Assembly (NCBI RefSeq): GCF_031624495.1
Contig: NZ_JAMQOP010000004.1
Span: forward strand, 372,001 to 436,000
Origin: Halogeometricum sp. S1BR25-6
Lineage (GTDB): Archaea; Halobacteriota; Halobacteria; Halobacteriales; Haloferacaceae
DNA: 64,000 nt
Direction of reading: 5' to 3'
Shown: piece after piece, positions 25,968 to 34,674 of the stretch
Numbering within the stretch: position 1 is the stretch's first letter
Layout: every line of letters begins with the position of its first letter
The notes under the pieces: generated by a model
Database searches by the model: none
Seen by the model: only the letters and a program-made list of their open reading frames with translations
What the model was told of the DNA's origin: nothing
Program-made: the position numbers and the translations under genes

Positions 25968-26492
25968 CTACCGGGAGCGCGGGGACACAGAGAGAACTAA
26001 CAACGCGACGAAGACGACGCCGAAGGAAGCGACAACGGTGAGAGGTGACAGCAGTTCGGCGAAGAACCCCGCGACCAGGGCGAGACCGAACAAGGAGAGC
26101 GCAGCCGGGTAAGGAGTCGAGCGGCGAATCTCCTCCTCCTCCGGGAGTGCGAAGTCGAAGTCGAGGTCCGCCGCCGCCGCGGTGAGTTCGACGTCGACCC
26201 ACCGGCGGTCCGCTCGCACGAACCCGGCGTCGGCCAGCTTGACGAGGTGGTTCTGGTAGAGGGCCGTGTAGGCGCTCTTTCGCTGTGCGTGCGTGACCTC
26301 GGCGACCGAGATGCCGTGCTCCGCCGCGGCGACGTGTTCGGCGAGTTCGCCGATGGAGACGGGACAGCCGCACTCGCGGAGGTGCCGAAGTACGTGTCGT
26401 CGACGTGGGTTTCCGAGCATCTCGTAGAAGTCGTCCTCCTCGATATCGACCGGACCGTCGCCCCCACTGGACGACTGAATGGCTACCGACAT
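25968..26492 (-). CDS. Winged-helix (DUF7344-like) protein with two C-terminal membrane helices, 174 aa
   Basis: Residues 20-105 form a winged helix typical of haloarchaeal regulators: FYEMLGNPRRRHVLRHLREC, VSIGELAEHVAA, then AYTALYQNHLVKLADAGFV and a wing with a Trp-Val. An acidic linker leads to two hydrophobic helices (about 127-147 and 150-168) and a basic end, so the DNA-binding part would be tethered to the inner face of the membrane. The ATG at 26492 is used; AT-rich boxes lie about 19 and 33 bases upstream. The target is unknown. Confidence 0.7.
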   Translation of the reverse strand: MSVAIQSSSGGDGPVDIEEDDFYEMLGNPRRRHVLRHLRECGCPVSIGELAEHVAAAEHGISVAEVTHAQRKSAYTALYQNHLVKLADAGFVRADRRWVDVELTAAAADLDFDFALPEEEEIRRSTPYPAALSLFGLALVAGFFAELLSPLTVVASFGVVFVALLVLSVSPRSR

Positions 26493-26607
26493 GATACTAC
26501 GTGAGAAATAAAGATACATTGTTATATGAGCAGTACCGAAGTATCCGGAGTCGGGCGAGGGTCCAAGAATCGGAGCGAAGACCGCGACTAGAAGCGAAAC
26601 GAGGGCT

Positions 26608-27009
26608 TTAGACGGCTAAACCGGCCGTTAGCGGGTGGTCGAGCGGGGTCACGCTCCCGGAGAATCCTGTCGCACCGGTCGTCTCATCGACCCCCCAGAC
26701 GACGAACAGCACGTAAGAGCCGAGCAGTCCATACGCCTCGGGGTCCGGTAGCGAGCGGTCGGTCCGGAGCGCAGTGAAGAAAAGAACTGTCGCGAGCGTG
26801 AGAAAACTCGACCCGAGGCGGCGACGACCACCCCTACACGACAAAGAGGAGGCCGACAGCGTCTCGCGGAACTCCGCCAGCCGGCCGCTCCCCGCGTAGA
26901 TTGCCGCCGTCGCGGCGAGGATGGTCCGCCGTGTACCGCCAGCGACTCGTCCATACCGCCCTCCGGCCGACGCGGGAAGGCCAAATCGGATTGAACTCCC
27001 CGCTCGAAA
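26608..27009 (-). pseudogene. Probable decayed small membrane-protein gene
   Basis: A minus-strand frame stays open for about 133 codons and looks protein-like (RRTILAATAAIYAGSGRLAE, then LGSSFLTLATVLFFTALRTD and AYGLLGSYVLFVVWGV, two membrane helices), but it has no ATG or GTG start; a TTG at 26844 would remove the first helix. An ATG at 26954 lies in another frame (MDESLAV), as if a frameshift separated start and body. Either a frameshifted gene or one using a rare start. Function unknown. Confidence 0.35.
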
Positions 27010-27044
27010 TCAATCTGAATTGTCTTAGTGCAACTCCGTTGGAA

Positions 27045-27116
27045 AGCTTTATCACCGTCTCGTGGACACTACATGTTGCGACCGATATCACCGACCCACG
27101 ACATGTGGGTTAAACA
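27045..27116 (+). promoter_or_regulatory. nrd promoter with tandem NrdR-box-like palindromes
   Basis: A TATA-like GCTTTATC lies at about 27044-27051. Downstream are two ACATGT-centred imperfect palindromes: ACACTACATGTTGCGA (27066-27081) and CCACGACATGTGGGTT (27096-27111; inner CCCAC/GTGGG stem 27095-27109). Their centres are exactly 30 bp apart. Known NrdR boxes come as tandem pairs about 30-31 bp apart with a consensus near ACACTATATATAGTGT; the first box here agrees at 11 of 16 positions. They would cover the transcription start. Confidence 0.6.
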
Positions 27117-27142
27117 GCCCGGAGGGTCGAGTAGTGGCAACC

Positions 27143-27685
27143 ATGGACTGCCCCGACTGCGGTCACGACCGGACGAGCGTCGTCGACACCCGGACCGGCG
27201 AGGACGGAGCGACCGTCCGCCGTCGACGGGAGTGTCAGCGGTGCTCGTTCCGCTTTACGACGTACGAACGACCCGAGTGGGAGACCCTCCAAGTGAAGAA
27301 ACGCGACGGACGTATCGAACCGTTCGACCGGGGGAAACTCCGCGCCGGCGTCGAACGGGCCGTCGAGAAGCGGCCCGTGGACGCGGCGACCGTCGAGTCG
27401 CTGGTCGAGGCGGTGGAGCGGGAACTGGCGGGGCGGGGGACGCGTATCGTCTCCTCCAGCCTCGTCGGCGAACTCGCCTCCGACCGCCTCCGAGACCTCG
27501 ACTCGGTGGCCTACATCCGGTTCGTCTCAGTGTACGAGGCGTTCTCGGACCCCGAGGAGTTCCTCGACGAACTCGACCGGGTGCTGGACGACCGGTTCGA
27601 GCGGTCCGACGGTTCCGACGACCCCGACGCGACGACGGACGACGACTCACCAGATGGCACGCACACAGACGACGCAGACGACTGA
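27143..27685 (+). CDS. nrdR: Ribonucleotide reductase regulator NrdR, 180 aa
   Basis: The N-terminal zinc ribbon has MDCPDCGHDRT and RRECQRCSFRFTTYER (two CxxC pairs). The ATP-cone follows: VKKRDGRIEPFDRGKLRAGV, then AVEKRPVDAATVESLVEAVE and SVAYIRFVSVYEAFSDPEEF. NrdR senses ATP/dATP and represses nrd genes. A 25-residue acidic tail exceeds bacterial NrdR (about 150-155 aa). The ATG at 27143 starts exactly at the zinc ribbon. The gene overlaps nrdA by 32 bases and lies behind tandem NrdR-box-like palindromes, so it likely represses its own operon. Confidence 0.95.
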   Translation: MDCPDCGHDRTSVVDTRTGEDGATVRRRRECQRCSFRFTTYERPEWETLQVKKRDGRIEPFDRGKLRAGVERAVEKRPVDAATVESLVEAVERELAGRGTRIVSSSLVGELASDRLRDLDSVAYIRFVSVYEAFSDPEEFLDELDRVLDDRFERSDGSDDPDATTDDDSPDGTHTDDADD

Positions 27686-30119
27686 CGCACAGCCACGAGC
27701 CATACTCGAACGCGCGCGACGCGGTCACGAAGACGTGCTCACCGACGAAGTGACCGACCGACTCCTCGAAGAGGCCGAGCGCAACCTCTACGATGGCGCG
27801 TCGGCCGACGAGGTGTACGAGGCTCTCGAAGGCGTGACGACGGCGCGAATCGAACGCGACCCCGCCTACAAGTACGTCGCCGCCGACGTGCACCGGCAGC
27901 GCTACTTCCGCCGGGTGACCGACGAGCGACTGACGGGCGAGGCGGCCGACGGCGAGACCGAGACGACGTACCGCGAGACGTTCCGCGCGAACCTCGAACG
28001 CGGCGTCGAGGAGGACCTACTCGACGAGCGACTCCTCGACGGCCGGTTCGACCTCGACGAACTCGCCGCGTCGCTCGCCCTCGAACGCGACGAGAAGTTC
28101 GACTACATCGCGATGTCGACGCTGACCCAGCGGTACTTCATCAAGACCGAACAGGGTGGCGAGCCGCTGGAACTGCCGCAGGCGTTCTGGATGCGAGTGG
28201 CGATGGGTCTCGCCATCGAGGAGGACGACCCCCAAGAGCGGGCCTTGGAGTTCTACGACGTGCTCTCGCGGCTCCTCTTTACCCCCTCGACGCCGACGCT
28301 GTTCCACAGCGGGACGACCCACCCGCAGCTGTCTTCCTGCTATCTCACCACCGTCGAGGACGACTTAGAGCACATCTTCGAGTCCTACAAACACCACGCG
28401 CAACTGTCGAAGTGGAGCGGCGGCCTCGGCAACGACTGGACGAACCTCCGCTCGGAGGGGGCGCTCATCAGTAGCACGGGCGTCGAGTCGACGGGGACGG
28501 TGCCGTTCCTGAAGATAAGTAACGACGTGACCGCAGCGATAAATCGGTCGGGCAAGCGTCGCGGCGCGGCGTGCGCCTACCTCGAAGCGTGGCACATGGA
28601 CTTTCCCGCCTTCTTGGACCTGCGGCGGAACACCGGCGACGAACGCCGCCGCACGCACGACATGAACACCGCGGCGTGGGTGCCCGACCTGTTCATGGAG
28701 CGGGTGGAGAACGACGAGGAGTGGACGCTGTTCTCGCCCGACGAGGTGCCCGAACTCCACGAGACCTACGGAGAGGAGTTCGCCGAATTGTACGAGGAGT
28801 ACGAGACGAAAGCCGAGAACGGGGAACTGCGGCAGTACGAGACGGTCGACGCCGCGGACCTCTGGCGGACGATGCTCACCCGCCTGTTCGAGACGGGGCA
28901 CCCGTGGATCACGTTCAAGGACCCCTGCAACGTCCGGTCGCCGCAGGACCACGTCGGTACCGTTCACTCCTCGAACCTCTGTACCGAGATAACGCTCAAC
29001 ACGAGTTCCGACGAGCACGCCGTCTGCAACCTCGGGAGCGTCAACCTCTCGAACCACGTTTCGGGCGAGGAACTGGACCGCGACGCGCTCTCCGAAACCA
29101 TCGAGACGGCGATGCGGATGCTCGACAACGTCGTCGACCTCTGTTTCTATCCCACCGACGAGGCCGAGTACTCCAACATGCGCCACCGACCCATCGGTCT
29201 CGGCGTGATGGGGTTCCACGAGGCGCTGATGCAGACGGGAACGTCGATGGCCTCCGAGGACGCCGTCGAGGCGGCCAACCGCTGGCAGGAGTTCGTCTCC
29301 TACCACGCCCTCCTGAACAGTTCCCGCTTGGCGAAGGAGCGAGAACCGTACGAGACGTTCGAGGGGAGCAAGTGGGACCGCGGACTCCTCCCGCACGACA
29401 CGGTCGACCTGCTGGAAGAAGAGCGCGGCCGCGAGATTCCGACCGACCGCTCGGAGACGATGGACTGGGACCGGGTGCGCGAGCACATCGCCGAGCACGG
29501 CATGCGCAACTCCAACACGATGGCCGTCGCGCCGACGGCGACGGTGTCGACCATCAACGGGACGACGCCCTCCATCGAACCCATCTACTCGAACCTCTAC
29601 GTTAAATCGAACATGAGCGGCGACTTCACCGTCGTCAACGAGCAGTTGGTCGAGGAACTGAAAGACCTCGACCTCTGGGACGAGGGGATGGTCGACCGGA
29701 TGAAATTCCACGACGGGTCCATCCAGGAGATAGCGGACATCCCCGAGGAGACGCGCGAACTGCACCGGAGCGCCTTCGAGATAGACCCGCGACACCAACT
29801 CCGCCTCACCGCCCACCGCGGGCAGTGGATCGACCAGTCCGTCTCGCACAACGTGTTCTTCCCGAGCACCGACGGCTCCCTCCTCGACAGCGTGTACAAG
29901 ACGGCGTGGCGACTCGGGATGAAGACGACGTACTACCTGCGGACGCTCGGCGCCTCGCAGATAGAGAAGTCGACGCTCGACATGGACGAGTACGGCCGGA
30001 CGCAGCGACGGGGCGGAGACGCGGCCGACGGAGACGAGGGCGCGGCGACCGACGGTGGTTCCGACCCCGACTCCGGTCTCGCCCGCGTCGAGGACCCGAC
30101 GTGCGACGCCTGTCAGTGA
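27654..30119 (+). CDS. nrdA: Ribonucleoside-diphosphate reductase, class I alpha subunit, 821 aa
   Basis: The radical-site residues are visible: Cys229 in PQLSSCYL (redox partner), Asn441/Cys443/Glu445 in SSNLCTEITLNT (thiyl radical and acid-base residues), Cys458 in VCNLGSVNL, and a Tyr-Tyr pair in TTYYLRTLGAS for radical transfer. The final residues PTCDACQ give the C-terminal redox Cys pair (817, 820). It reduces NDPs to dNDPs using the radical delivered by NrdB. Its start lies inside nrdR, and nrdB follows 20 bases after its stop, so nrdR-nrdA-nrdB are co-transcribed. Confidence 0.93.
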   Translation: MARTQTTQTTDAQPRAILERARRGHEDVLTDEVTDRLLEEAERNLYDGASADEVYEALEGVTTARIERDPAYKYVAADVHRQRYFRRVTDERLTGEAADGETETTYRETFRANLERGVEEDLLDERLLDGRFDLDELAASLALERDEKFDYIAMSTLTQRYFIKTEQGGEPLELPQAFWMRVAMGLAIEEDDPQERALEFYDVLSRLLFTPSTPTLFHSGTTHPQLSSCYLTTVEDDLEHIFESYKHHAQLSKWSGGLGNDWTNLRSEGALISSTGVESTGTVPFLKISNDVTAAINRSGKRRGAACAYLEAWHMDFPAFLDLRRNTGDERRRTHDMNTAAWVPDLFMERVENDEEWTLFSPDEVPELHETYGEEFAELYEEYETKAENGELRQYETVDAADLWRTMLTRLFETGHPWITFKDPCNVRSPQDHVGTVHSSNLCTEITLNTSSDEHAVCNLGSVNLSNHVSGEELDRDALSETIETAMRMLDNVVDLCFYPTDEAEYSNMRHRPIGLGVMGFHEALMQTGTSMASEDAVEAANRWQEFVSYHALLNSSRLAKEREPYETFEGSKWDRGLLPHDTVDLLEEERGREIPTDRSETMDWDRVREHIAEHGMRNSNTMAVAPTATVSTINGTTPSIEPIYSNLYVKSNMSGDFTVVNEQLVEELKDLDLWDEGMVDRMKFHDGSIQEIADIPEETRELHRSAFEIDPRHQLRLTAHRGQWIDQSVSHNVFFPSTDGSLLDSVYKTAWRLGMKTTYYLRTLGASQIEKSTLDMDEYGRTQRRGGDAADGDEGAATDGGSDPDSGLARVEDPTCDACQ

Positions 30120-30139
30120 ACGTCTGAACTCGATTACCA

Positions 30140-31132
30140 ATGCCCATACTCAATCACGACGCGGAACACGACCCGAACAAGATACTGCCCATCGACTACG
30201 ACTGGGCGCGCCAGTACTACCGCGACGGCGTCGCCAACAACTGGGTGCCCGAGGAGATACCGATGCAGGACGACGTCGCCCAGTGGAACGGCGACGAACT
30301 CACCGACTCGGAGAAGCAGTTAGTCGAGTGGAACCTCGGCTTCTTCTCCACCGCCGAGTCGCTGACGGCGAACAACATCGTCCTCGCCCTCTACGAGTAC
30401 GTCACCGCGCCGGAGTGCCGGCAGTACCTCTTGCGGCAGGCGTACGAGGAGGCTATCCACACGGACACGTTCATCTACTGCTGCGACTCGCTGGGGTTCG
30501 ACCCCGACTACCTCTACGGGATGTACGAGCGCGTTCCCTCCATCCAAGAGAAAGACGACTTCGTCGTCGACCTGACGCGGAACCTCGACGACCCCGATTT
30601 CGAGGTCGAGGACACCGAAGACGTCCGCGACCTGCTCCGGGACCTCGTCGGGTTCTACGTCGTCATGGAGGGGGTGTTCTTCTACGCCGGATTCGCCATG
30701 ATGCTCGCGCTCCGACGGCAGAACAAGATGGTCGGCATCGGCCAGCAGTTCGAGTACATCATGCGCGACGAGTCGCTGCACGTGGGGTTCGGCGTCGACC
30801 TCATCAACCAGATCCGCACGGAGAACCCCGGCGTCTGGACCGACGAGTTCGGCGCGGAGGTGCGCGACCTCGTGGAGAGGGCCGTCGACCTCGAACAGAT
30901 ATACGCCCGCGAGGCCTGCCCCGACGACGTGCTCGGGATGAGTTCCGAACAGTTCGCCGAGTACGTCGAGTACATCGCCGACCGCCGACTGGGCCAGTTG
31001 GACCTCGAGGCGAGTTACGGAACGGAGAACCCCTTCCCGTGGATGAGCGAGGCGGTCGACCTGAACAAGGAGAAGAACTTCTTCGAGACGCAGGTGACCG
31101 AGTACCAGAGCGGCGGGTCGCTGGATTGGTGA
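30140..31132 (+). CDS. nrdB: Ribonucleotide reductase beta subunit, class Ic-like (no radical Tyr), 330 aa
   Basis: Metal-ligand pattern of R2 proteins: Glu73 (FFSTAES), Glu104 and His107 (AYEEAIHTDTFIYCC), Glu177 (VVMEGVFFYAGF), Glu211 and His214 (MRDESLHVGFG). The residue four after His107, where class Ia proteins have the radical Tyr, is Phe111, with Tyr113 two further on. The first ligand is Glu rather than Asp. This is the pattern described for chlamydial R2c, which uses a Mn/Fe cofactor in place of a tyrosyl radical. The C-terminus ends YQSGGSLDW, with an aromatic tail residue as needed for docking to alpha. Last gene of the nrd operon. Confidence 0.93.
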   Translation: MPILNHDAEHDPNKILPIDYDWARQYYRDGVANNWVPEEIPMQDDVAQWNGDELTDSEKQLVEWNLGFFSTAESLTANNIVLALYEYVTAPECRQYLLRQAYEEAIHTDTFIYCCDSLGFDPDYLYGMYERVPSIQEKDDFVVDLTRNLDDPDFEVEDTEDVRDLLRDLVGFYVVMEGVFFYAGFAMMLALRRQNKMVGIGQQFEYIMRDESLHVGFGVDLINQIRTENPGVWTDEFGAEVRDLVERAVDLEQIYAREACPDDVLGMSSEQFAEYVEYIADRRLGQLDLEASYGTENPFPWMSEAVDLNKEKNFFETQVTEYQSGGSLDW

Positions 31133-31281
31133 GGCCGGTCGGTCCGCGGTAGGCAGGTCCGAACGGAGGTGTAATGAGTCGCTACGCCCCGGTAGGGACG
31201 TTCAACCGCGCTGCGAGTCGACCTCGTCGACGGCGTCGCGCATCGCGTCGACGTCCTCCGAGTCGAGGCCTGAGTACTCGC

Positions 31282-32592
31282 TTACTCGCCTCCTAACCGC
31301 ACGACTGCGTCGCTCAGTACGTCGACGGCGATGTCGAGGCTCCGCTCGTCGATATCGAACGTGGGGGAGTGGTGCCCGCCCGGGTGGTTCGTGCCTACCA
31401 CCGCGTACGCCGCGTTTCCGCCGTTCTCCTTCACCCGTTTCATCAGGTACGTCGCGTCCTCGCTGGCGCCGAAGTCGGCGGACGGTACTGTCTCGGTCAC
31501 GTCGGGGTGCGCCCGCGCCGCCGCCTCGACGGCCCCCGCCGTCGCCGGGTCGCTGTCCTCCCGCGGCGCCTCGCCCTCGACGGTCACGCTCACGTCGCAC
31601 CCGTGCCGCTCCGCGGCGGTCCGAATCACCGTCGAGCACTCTTCGAACATGTACTCCATCAGTTCCGTCTCTTCGCCTCGGACCTCCGCCTCGAAGGCGG
31701 CGCGGTCGGCGACGACGTTCGTGTGGCCGGGCGCGCCGCCCTCGACGTGGCCGACGTTGACCCGCGTCGCGCCGCCGCCGTGACGGGGAATCGCGTACAG
31801 GTCCGACGCCGCCGACACCGCGGCCTGAATCGCGTTGTCGCCCGCTTCGGGGTTCTTCGCCGCGTGGGCGGACGTTCCCGAAAACTCGACGCGGAACCGG
31901 CGGACGGCGAGCGTCTTGACGACGCCGGCGACGACGGTGCCCGTCGGTCTGTCGAGGCCGAGGTGGACGGCTAAGAGGGAATCGACGTCGTCGACGCATC
32001 CGCCCGTCGCCATCGCCTTCGCGCCGCCGGCCACCTCCTCGGCGGGTTGGAAGAGGACCTTCAGCGTCCCCGAGAAGTCGCTCTCTTTCACCGCTTCGAG
32101 GACACCGAGACCAATGGTCGCGTGCCCGTCGTGGCCGCAGGCGTGCATCAGCCCCTGGTTCTCCGAGCGGAAGCCCTCGGCCGTCGGACGGTGGTCCGGG
32201 TCGTCCGACTCGGTGACGTGCAGGGCGTCGATGTCGACGCGGAGGGCGATAGTCGGTCCGGGGCCGCGTTCGAGAACCGCCACCGCGCCGGTGTGGCCGC
32301 CGTGGAGGCGTTCGAGCACGTCGGGGTCGACGCCGCGTGCTCGCGCTCGTTCGAGCCACCGCTCCAGTTCCGCCTCGGGCGGCACCGACAGGCGGTTCTC
32401 GGGGTCGGTGATATCCGACCCGTAGCGGAGTTCGTCGACGCCGATTCGCTCGGCGTACTCGACGACGCGAGCGGTCGCGGCGAACTCGCACCACGCCGGT
32501 TCGGGGTAGCGGTGGAACTCCCGGCGAACCTCGCACAACCGGTCTCGAACCGTCCGCGACGCTGACCCGCCGGGGTCGCCCCCGTGACTCAT
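31282..32592 (-). CDS. M20 family amidohydrolase/aminoacylase, 436 aa
   Basis: Di-metal peptidase motifs are present: LRVDIDALHVTE, GLMHACGHDGHATIGLG (Cys/His/Asp ligands), LFQPAEEVAGGAKAM (catalytic Glu-Glu), the lid domain (FSGTSAHAAKNPEAGDNAIQ) and the late His in VVGTNHPGGHHSPTFDID. This places it in the M20D group with hippurate, indole-acetyl-amino-acid and aminobenzoyl-glutamate hydrolases; it probably cleaves an N-acyl amino acid or small dipeptide. Its ATG directly abuts the stop of the threonine dehydratase-like gene (zero spacing), so both are translated from one mRNA and may serve amino-acid catabolism. Confidence 0.85.
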   Translation of the reverse strand: MSHGGDPGGSASRTVRDRLCEVRREFHRYPEPAWCEFAATARVVEYAERIGVDELRYGSDITDPENRLSVPPEAELERWLERARARGVDPDVLERLHGGHTGAVAVLERGPGPTIALRVDIDALHVTESDDPDHRPTAEGFRSENQGLMHACGHDGHATIGLGVLEAVKESDFSGTLKVLFQPAEEVAGGAKAMATGGCVDDVDSLLAVHLGLDRPTGTVVAGVVKTLAVRRFRVEFSGTSAHAAKNPEAGDNAIQAAVSAASDLYAIPRHGGGATRVNVGHVEGGAPGHTNVVADRAAFEAEVRGEETELMEYMFEECSTVIRTAAERHGCDVSVTVEGEAPREDSDPATAGAVEAAARAHPDVTETVPSADFGASEDATYLMKRVKENGGNAAYAVVGTNHPGGHHSPTFDIDERSLDIAVDVLSDAVVRLGGE

Positions 32593-33606
32593 TCAGTCGA
32601 GCACCGCCCGGAGTTTCTCGGCCGCGAGGTTGCGCCCCGAGACTTGGAGCACGACGGTCTGACCGGCGAGTTCGTCGCCTCGTTCGAGCGCCGCAGCGAC
32701 GGGCGCGCAGGCCGCCCCCTCCAACACGAGGTGCTCTTTGAGGAGCATCGTCTCCACCGCCGCCTCGATTCGCTCGTCGCTCACGAGCACCATCTCGGCG
32801 AGTCGGTCGCGGAGTATCTCGGTCGTCAGGGCGAACGGAACGCGCGATTGGAGGCCCTCGGCGTAGGTGTCGGCGTCGTCCCGAGGCCGGAGGTGGCCTT
32901 CGGCCCACGCGTGGTACATCGCGGGCGCGTTGGCCGACTGGACGCCGACGACGTCCGCGTCCGTCATCTCGCCGACGGTGAGACAGTAACCCGAGGCGCT
33001 GCTGCCGCCGCCGACGGGGCAGAACAGCGTGTCCACTCGGGGAAGTTCCTCGACGACTTCGAGGCCCGCCGTGGCGACGCCGGCGACGAGTGCGGGTTCG
33101 TTCGCCGAGTGGACGTAGCGGTAGCCCTCCGTTCGGGCCCGTTCCTCGGCCCACTCGCGCGCGTCGTCGTAGTCGCGGCCGACGGGGTGTACCTCCGCCC
33201 CCATCCGCTCCATCGCGGCCACCTTGTCGGGGTTCGGGTCGCCGGGCACGGCCACGAGGACCGGAATATCGAACGCTCGTCCCGCGTACGCGACGGACTG
33301 GCCGTGGTTGCCGGTGCTGGCCGCGATGAGACCCGGGTCGTGAAACTCCTCGTCGAGACCGGCGCAGAGGTTGACCCCGCCGCGGACCTTGAACGCGCCC
33401 GTGGGAAGAGTGTCCTCCCGCTTGAGGTAGACGTCGGCGTCGAGTTCCGCGGAGAGGTGCTCGCTCCGGACGAGGGGCGTTCGCGGGAGGTGGCGGGCGA
33501 CGACCGACCGCGCCTCGTAGACGTCCGCGAGCGTCGGCGGAGTCAGGTCGTGGTACCCGAACACCGTCGTCTCGTCCGGCGACTCCACAGTGTCGTACGC
33601 TGTCAT
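32593..33606 (-). CDS. PLP-dependent threonine/serine dehydratase family, 337 aa
   Basis: Fold-type II PLP enzyme: the cofactor Lys73 is in LPTGAFKVRGG, the phosphate loop is CPVGGGSSASGY and STGNHGQSVAYAG holds the substrate loop. The protein ends with VVLQVSGRNLA and has no C-terminal ACT domain, so it fits catabolic-type dehydratases or related serine/threo-hydroxyaspartate lyases rather than allosteric biosynthetic IlvA. The ATG at 33606 is chosen because a TATA-like TCTTTATACG (minus strand, 33628-33637) is centred 26 bases upstream. First gene of a two-gene operon. Confidence 0.85.
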   Translation of the reverse strand: MTAYDTVESPDETTVFGYHDLTPPTLADVYEARSVVARHLPRTPLVRSEHLSAELDADVYLKREDTLPTGAFKVRGGVNLCAGLDEEFHDPGLIAASTGNHGQSVAYAGRAFDIPVLVAVPGDPNPDKVAAMERMGAEVHPVGRDYDDAREWAEERARTEGYRYVHSANEPALVAGVATAGLEVVEELPRVDTLFCPVGGGSSASGYCLTVGEMTDADVVGVQSANAPAMYHAWAEGHLRPRDDADTYAEGLQSRVPFALTTEILRDRLAEMVLVSDERIEAAVETMLLKEHLVLEGAACAPVAAALERGDELAGQTVVLQVSGRNLAAEKLRAVLD

Positions 33607-33627
33607 CGGTCGTGATACGCGGTGGCA

Positions 33628-33637
33628 CGTATAAAGA
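33628..33637 (-). promoter_or_regulatory. TATA-like promoter of the dehydratase/M20 operon
   Basis: TCTTTATACG on the minus strand, centred about 26 bases upstream of the ATG at 33606, the distance expected for a leaderless haloarchaeal mRNA. Confidence 0.5.
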
Positions 33638-33762
33638 CCGGGGGAGGTGGAATCGCGAGCGAATCCGGCGAGTTGCGGTCGAACTGAAAGAAGTCGTGAC
33701 GTTCGCCGAGAGCGCCCCCTACCTGCCATGAGTTCTTTGTGAGCGTAGAGGGACAATGCCCC

Positions 33763-34569
33763 ATGAGCAACTCAACAGGCACCGTCTCGAAAGCCAAGGC
33801 GGTAGGCGAGGCATTCCGCGAGAAGAACGTCACCTTCCTCGCGGGAAGCATCGCCTACAACGCGTTCGTCTCCTTGGTACCGATTCTCCTCTTCGCCGTC
33901 TTCGTCGTCGCGTTCTTCGGAGCGGGATGGCAAGAGCAGGTGTTGTCGGTCGTCACCGAGAACGTCTCGCCCGCCATCGGAAACTTCATCGAGCGCCTCT
34001 TCGCCACGCAGTCGAGCAGCGCGACGGGGTCGTCCGTCATCGGCTTCGTCGTGTTGGTCTGGAGCGCGCTGAAGATATTCCGGGGTCTCGACACCGCCTT
34101 CTCCGAGATTTACGAGGTCACCCCCGATAGCTCCATCGTCGACCAAATCAAGGACGGCCTCGTCGTCCTCGTCAGTCTCACGCTCGCACTCGCTGCCATG
34201 GTGGCGGTGACCAGCGTGTTCGGAGCGTTCCAAGGAGTGATTCCGTATCTCGGTCTGCTCCTCCCGGTGGGTCTCGCCCTCGGTCTCATCGTCGCGTTCT
34301 TCCCCATCTACTACGTCTTCCCGGACGTCGACGTGTCCGCGCGGGAGATTCTCCCGGGGGTCGTCATCGCGGCGGTCGGATGGGCGCTCCTGCAGGGCGT
34401 CTTCCAGATATACGTCGCCCGCTCGACGGCCGGCGGGGCCGACATCGTCACCGGCATCATGCTGCTGTTGACGTGGCTGTACTTCACGGGCGTCGTGCTC
34501 CTCCTCGGAGCCGTCGTCAACGCCGTACTCGGCGGGTACACGGAGCACATGAGCAGGTCGCGAACCTAA
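33763..34569 (+). CDS. YihY/BrkB-family membrane protein, 268 aa
   Basis: Six membrane helices with the family signature FLAGSIAYNAFVSLVPILLF at the start, VLVWSALKIFRGLDTAFSEI in the first loop, LPVGLALGLIVAFFPIYYVF centrally, and IMLLLTWLYFTGVVLLLGAV near the end. The name virulence factor BrkB is historical; a transport or lipid-related role is unproven. A GTG at 33739 could add eight residues, but the ATG at 33763 fits homologue starts better. Confidence 0.85.
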   Translation: MSNSTGTVSKAKAVGEAFREKNVTFLAGSIAYNAFVSLVPILLFAVFVVAFFGAGWQEQVLSVVTENVSPAIGNFIERLFATQSSSATGSSVIGFVVLVWSALKIFRGLDTAFSEIYEVTPDSSIVDQIKDGLVVLVSLTLALAAMVAVTSVFGAFQGVIPYLGLLLPVGLALGLIVAFFPIYYVFPDVDVSAREILPGVVIAAVGWALLQGVFQIYVARSTAGGADIVTGIMLLLTWLYFTGVVLLLGAVVNAVLGGYTEHMSRSRT

Positions 34570-34674
34570 CGCAGTCTGAACCGCGCGGGCGGTGTCGTCG
34601 ACCGCGACGTCGCCGCCCGACTTTCTCGCGTACGTGCGCTCGAACTCGCTGACGAATCCTCTCATCTCCGCGTA

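Noticed and set aside
31202-33628. 808-codon minus-strand frame over the M20 and dehydratase genes
   Set aside because: Extremely Arg/Gly/Pro-rich, covers two clear enzymes in another frame.
34570-34665. Short minus-strand start (MRGFVSEFERTYARKSGGDV) that runs into the BrkB-type gene
   Set aside because: The frame continues antisense through the membrane-protein gene without a stop and shows no domain.
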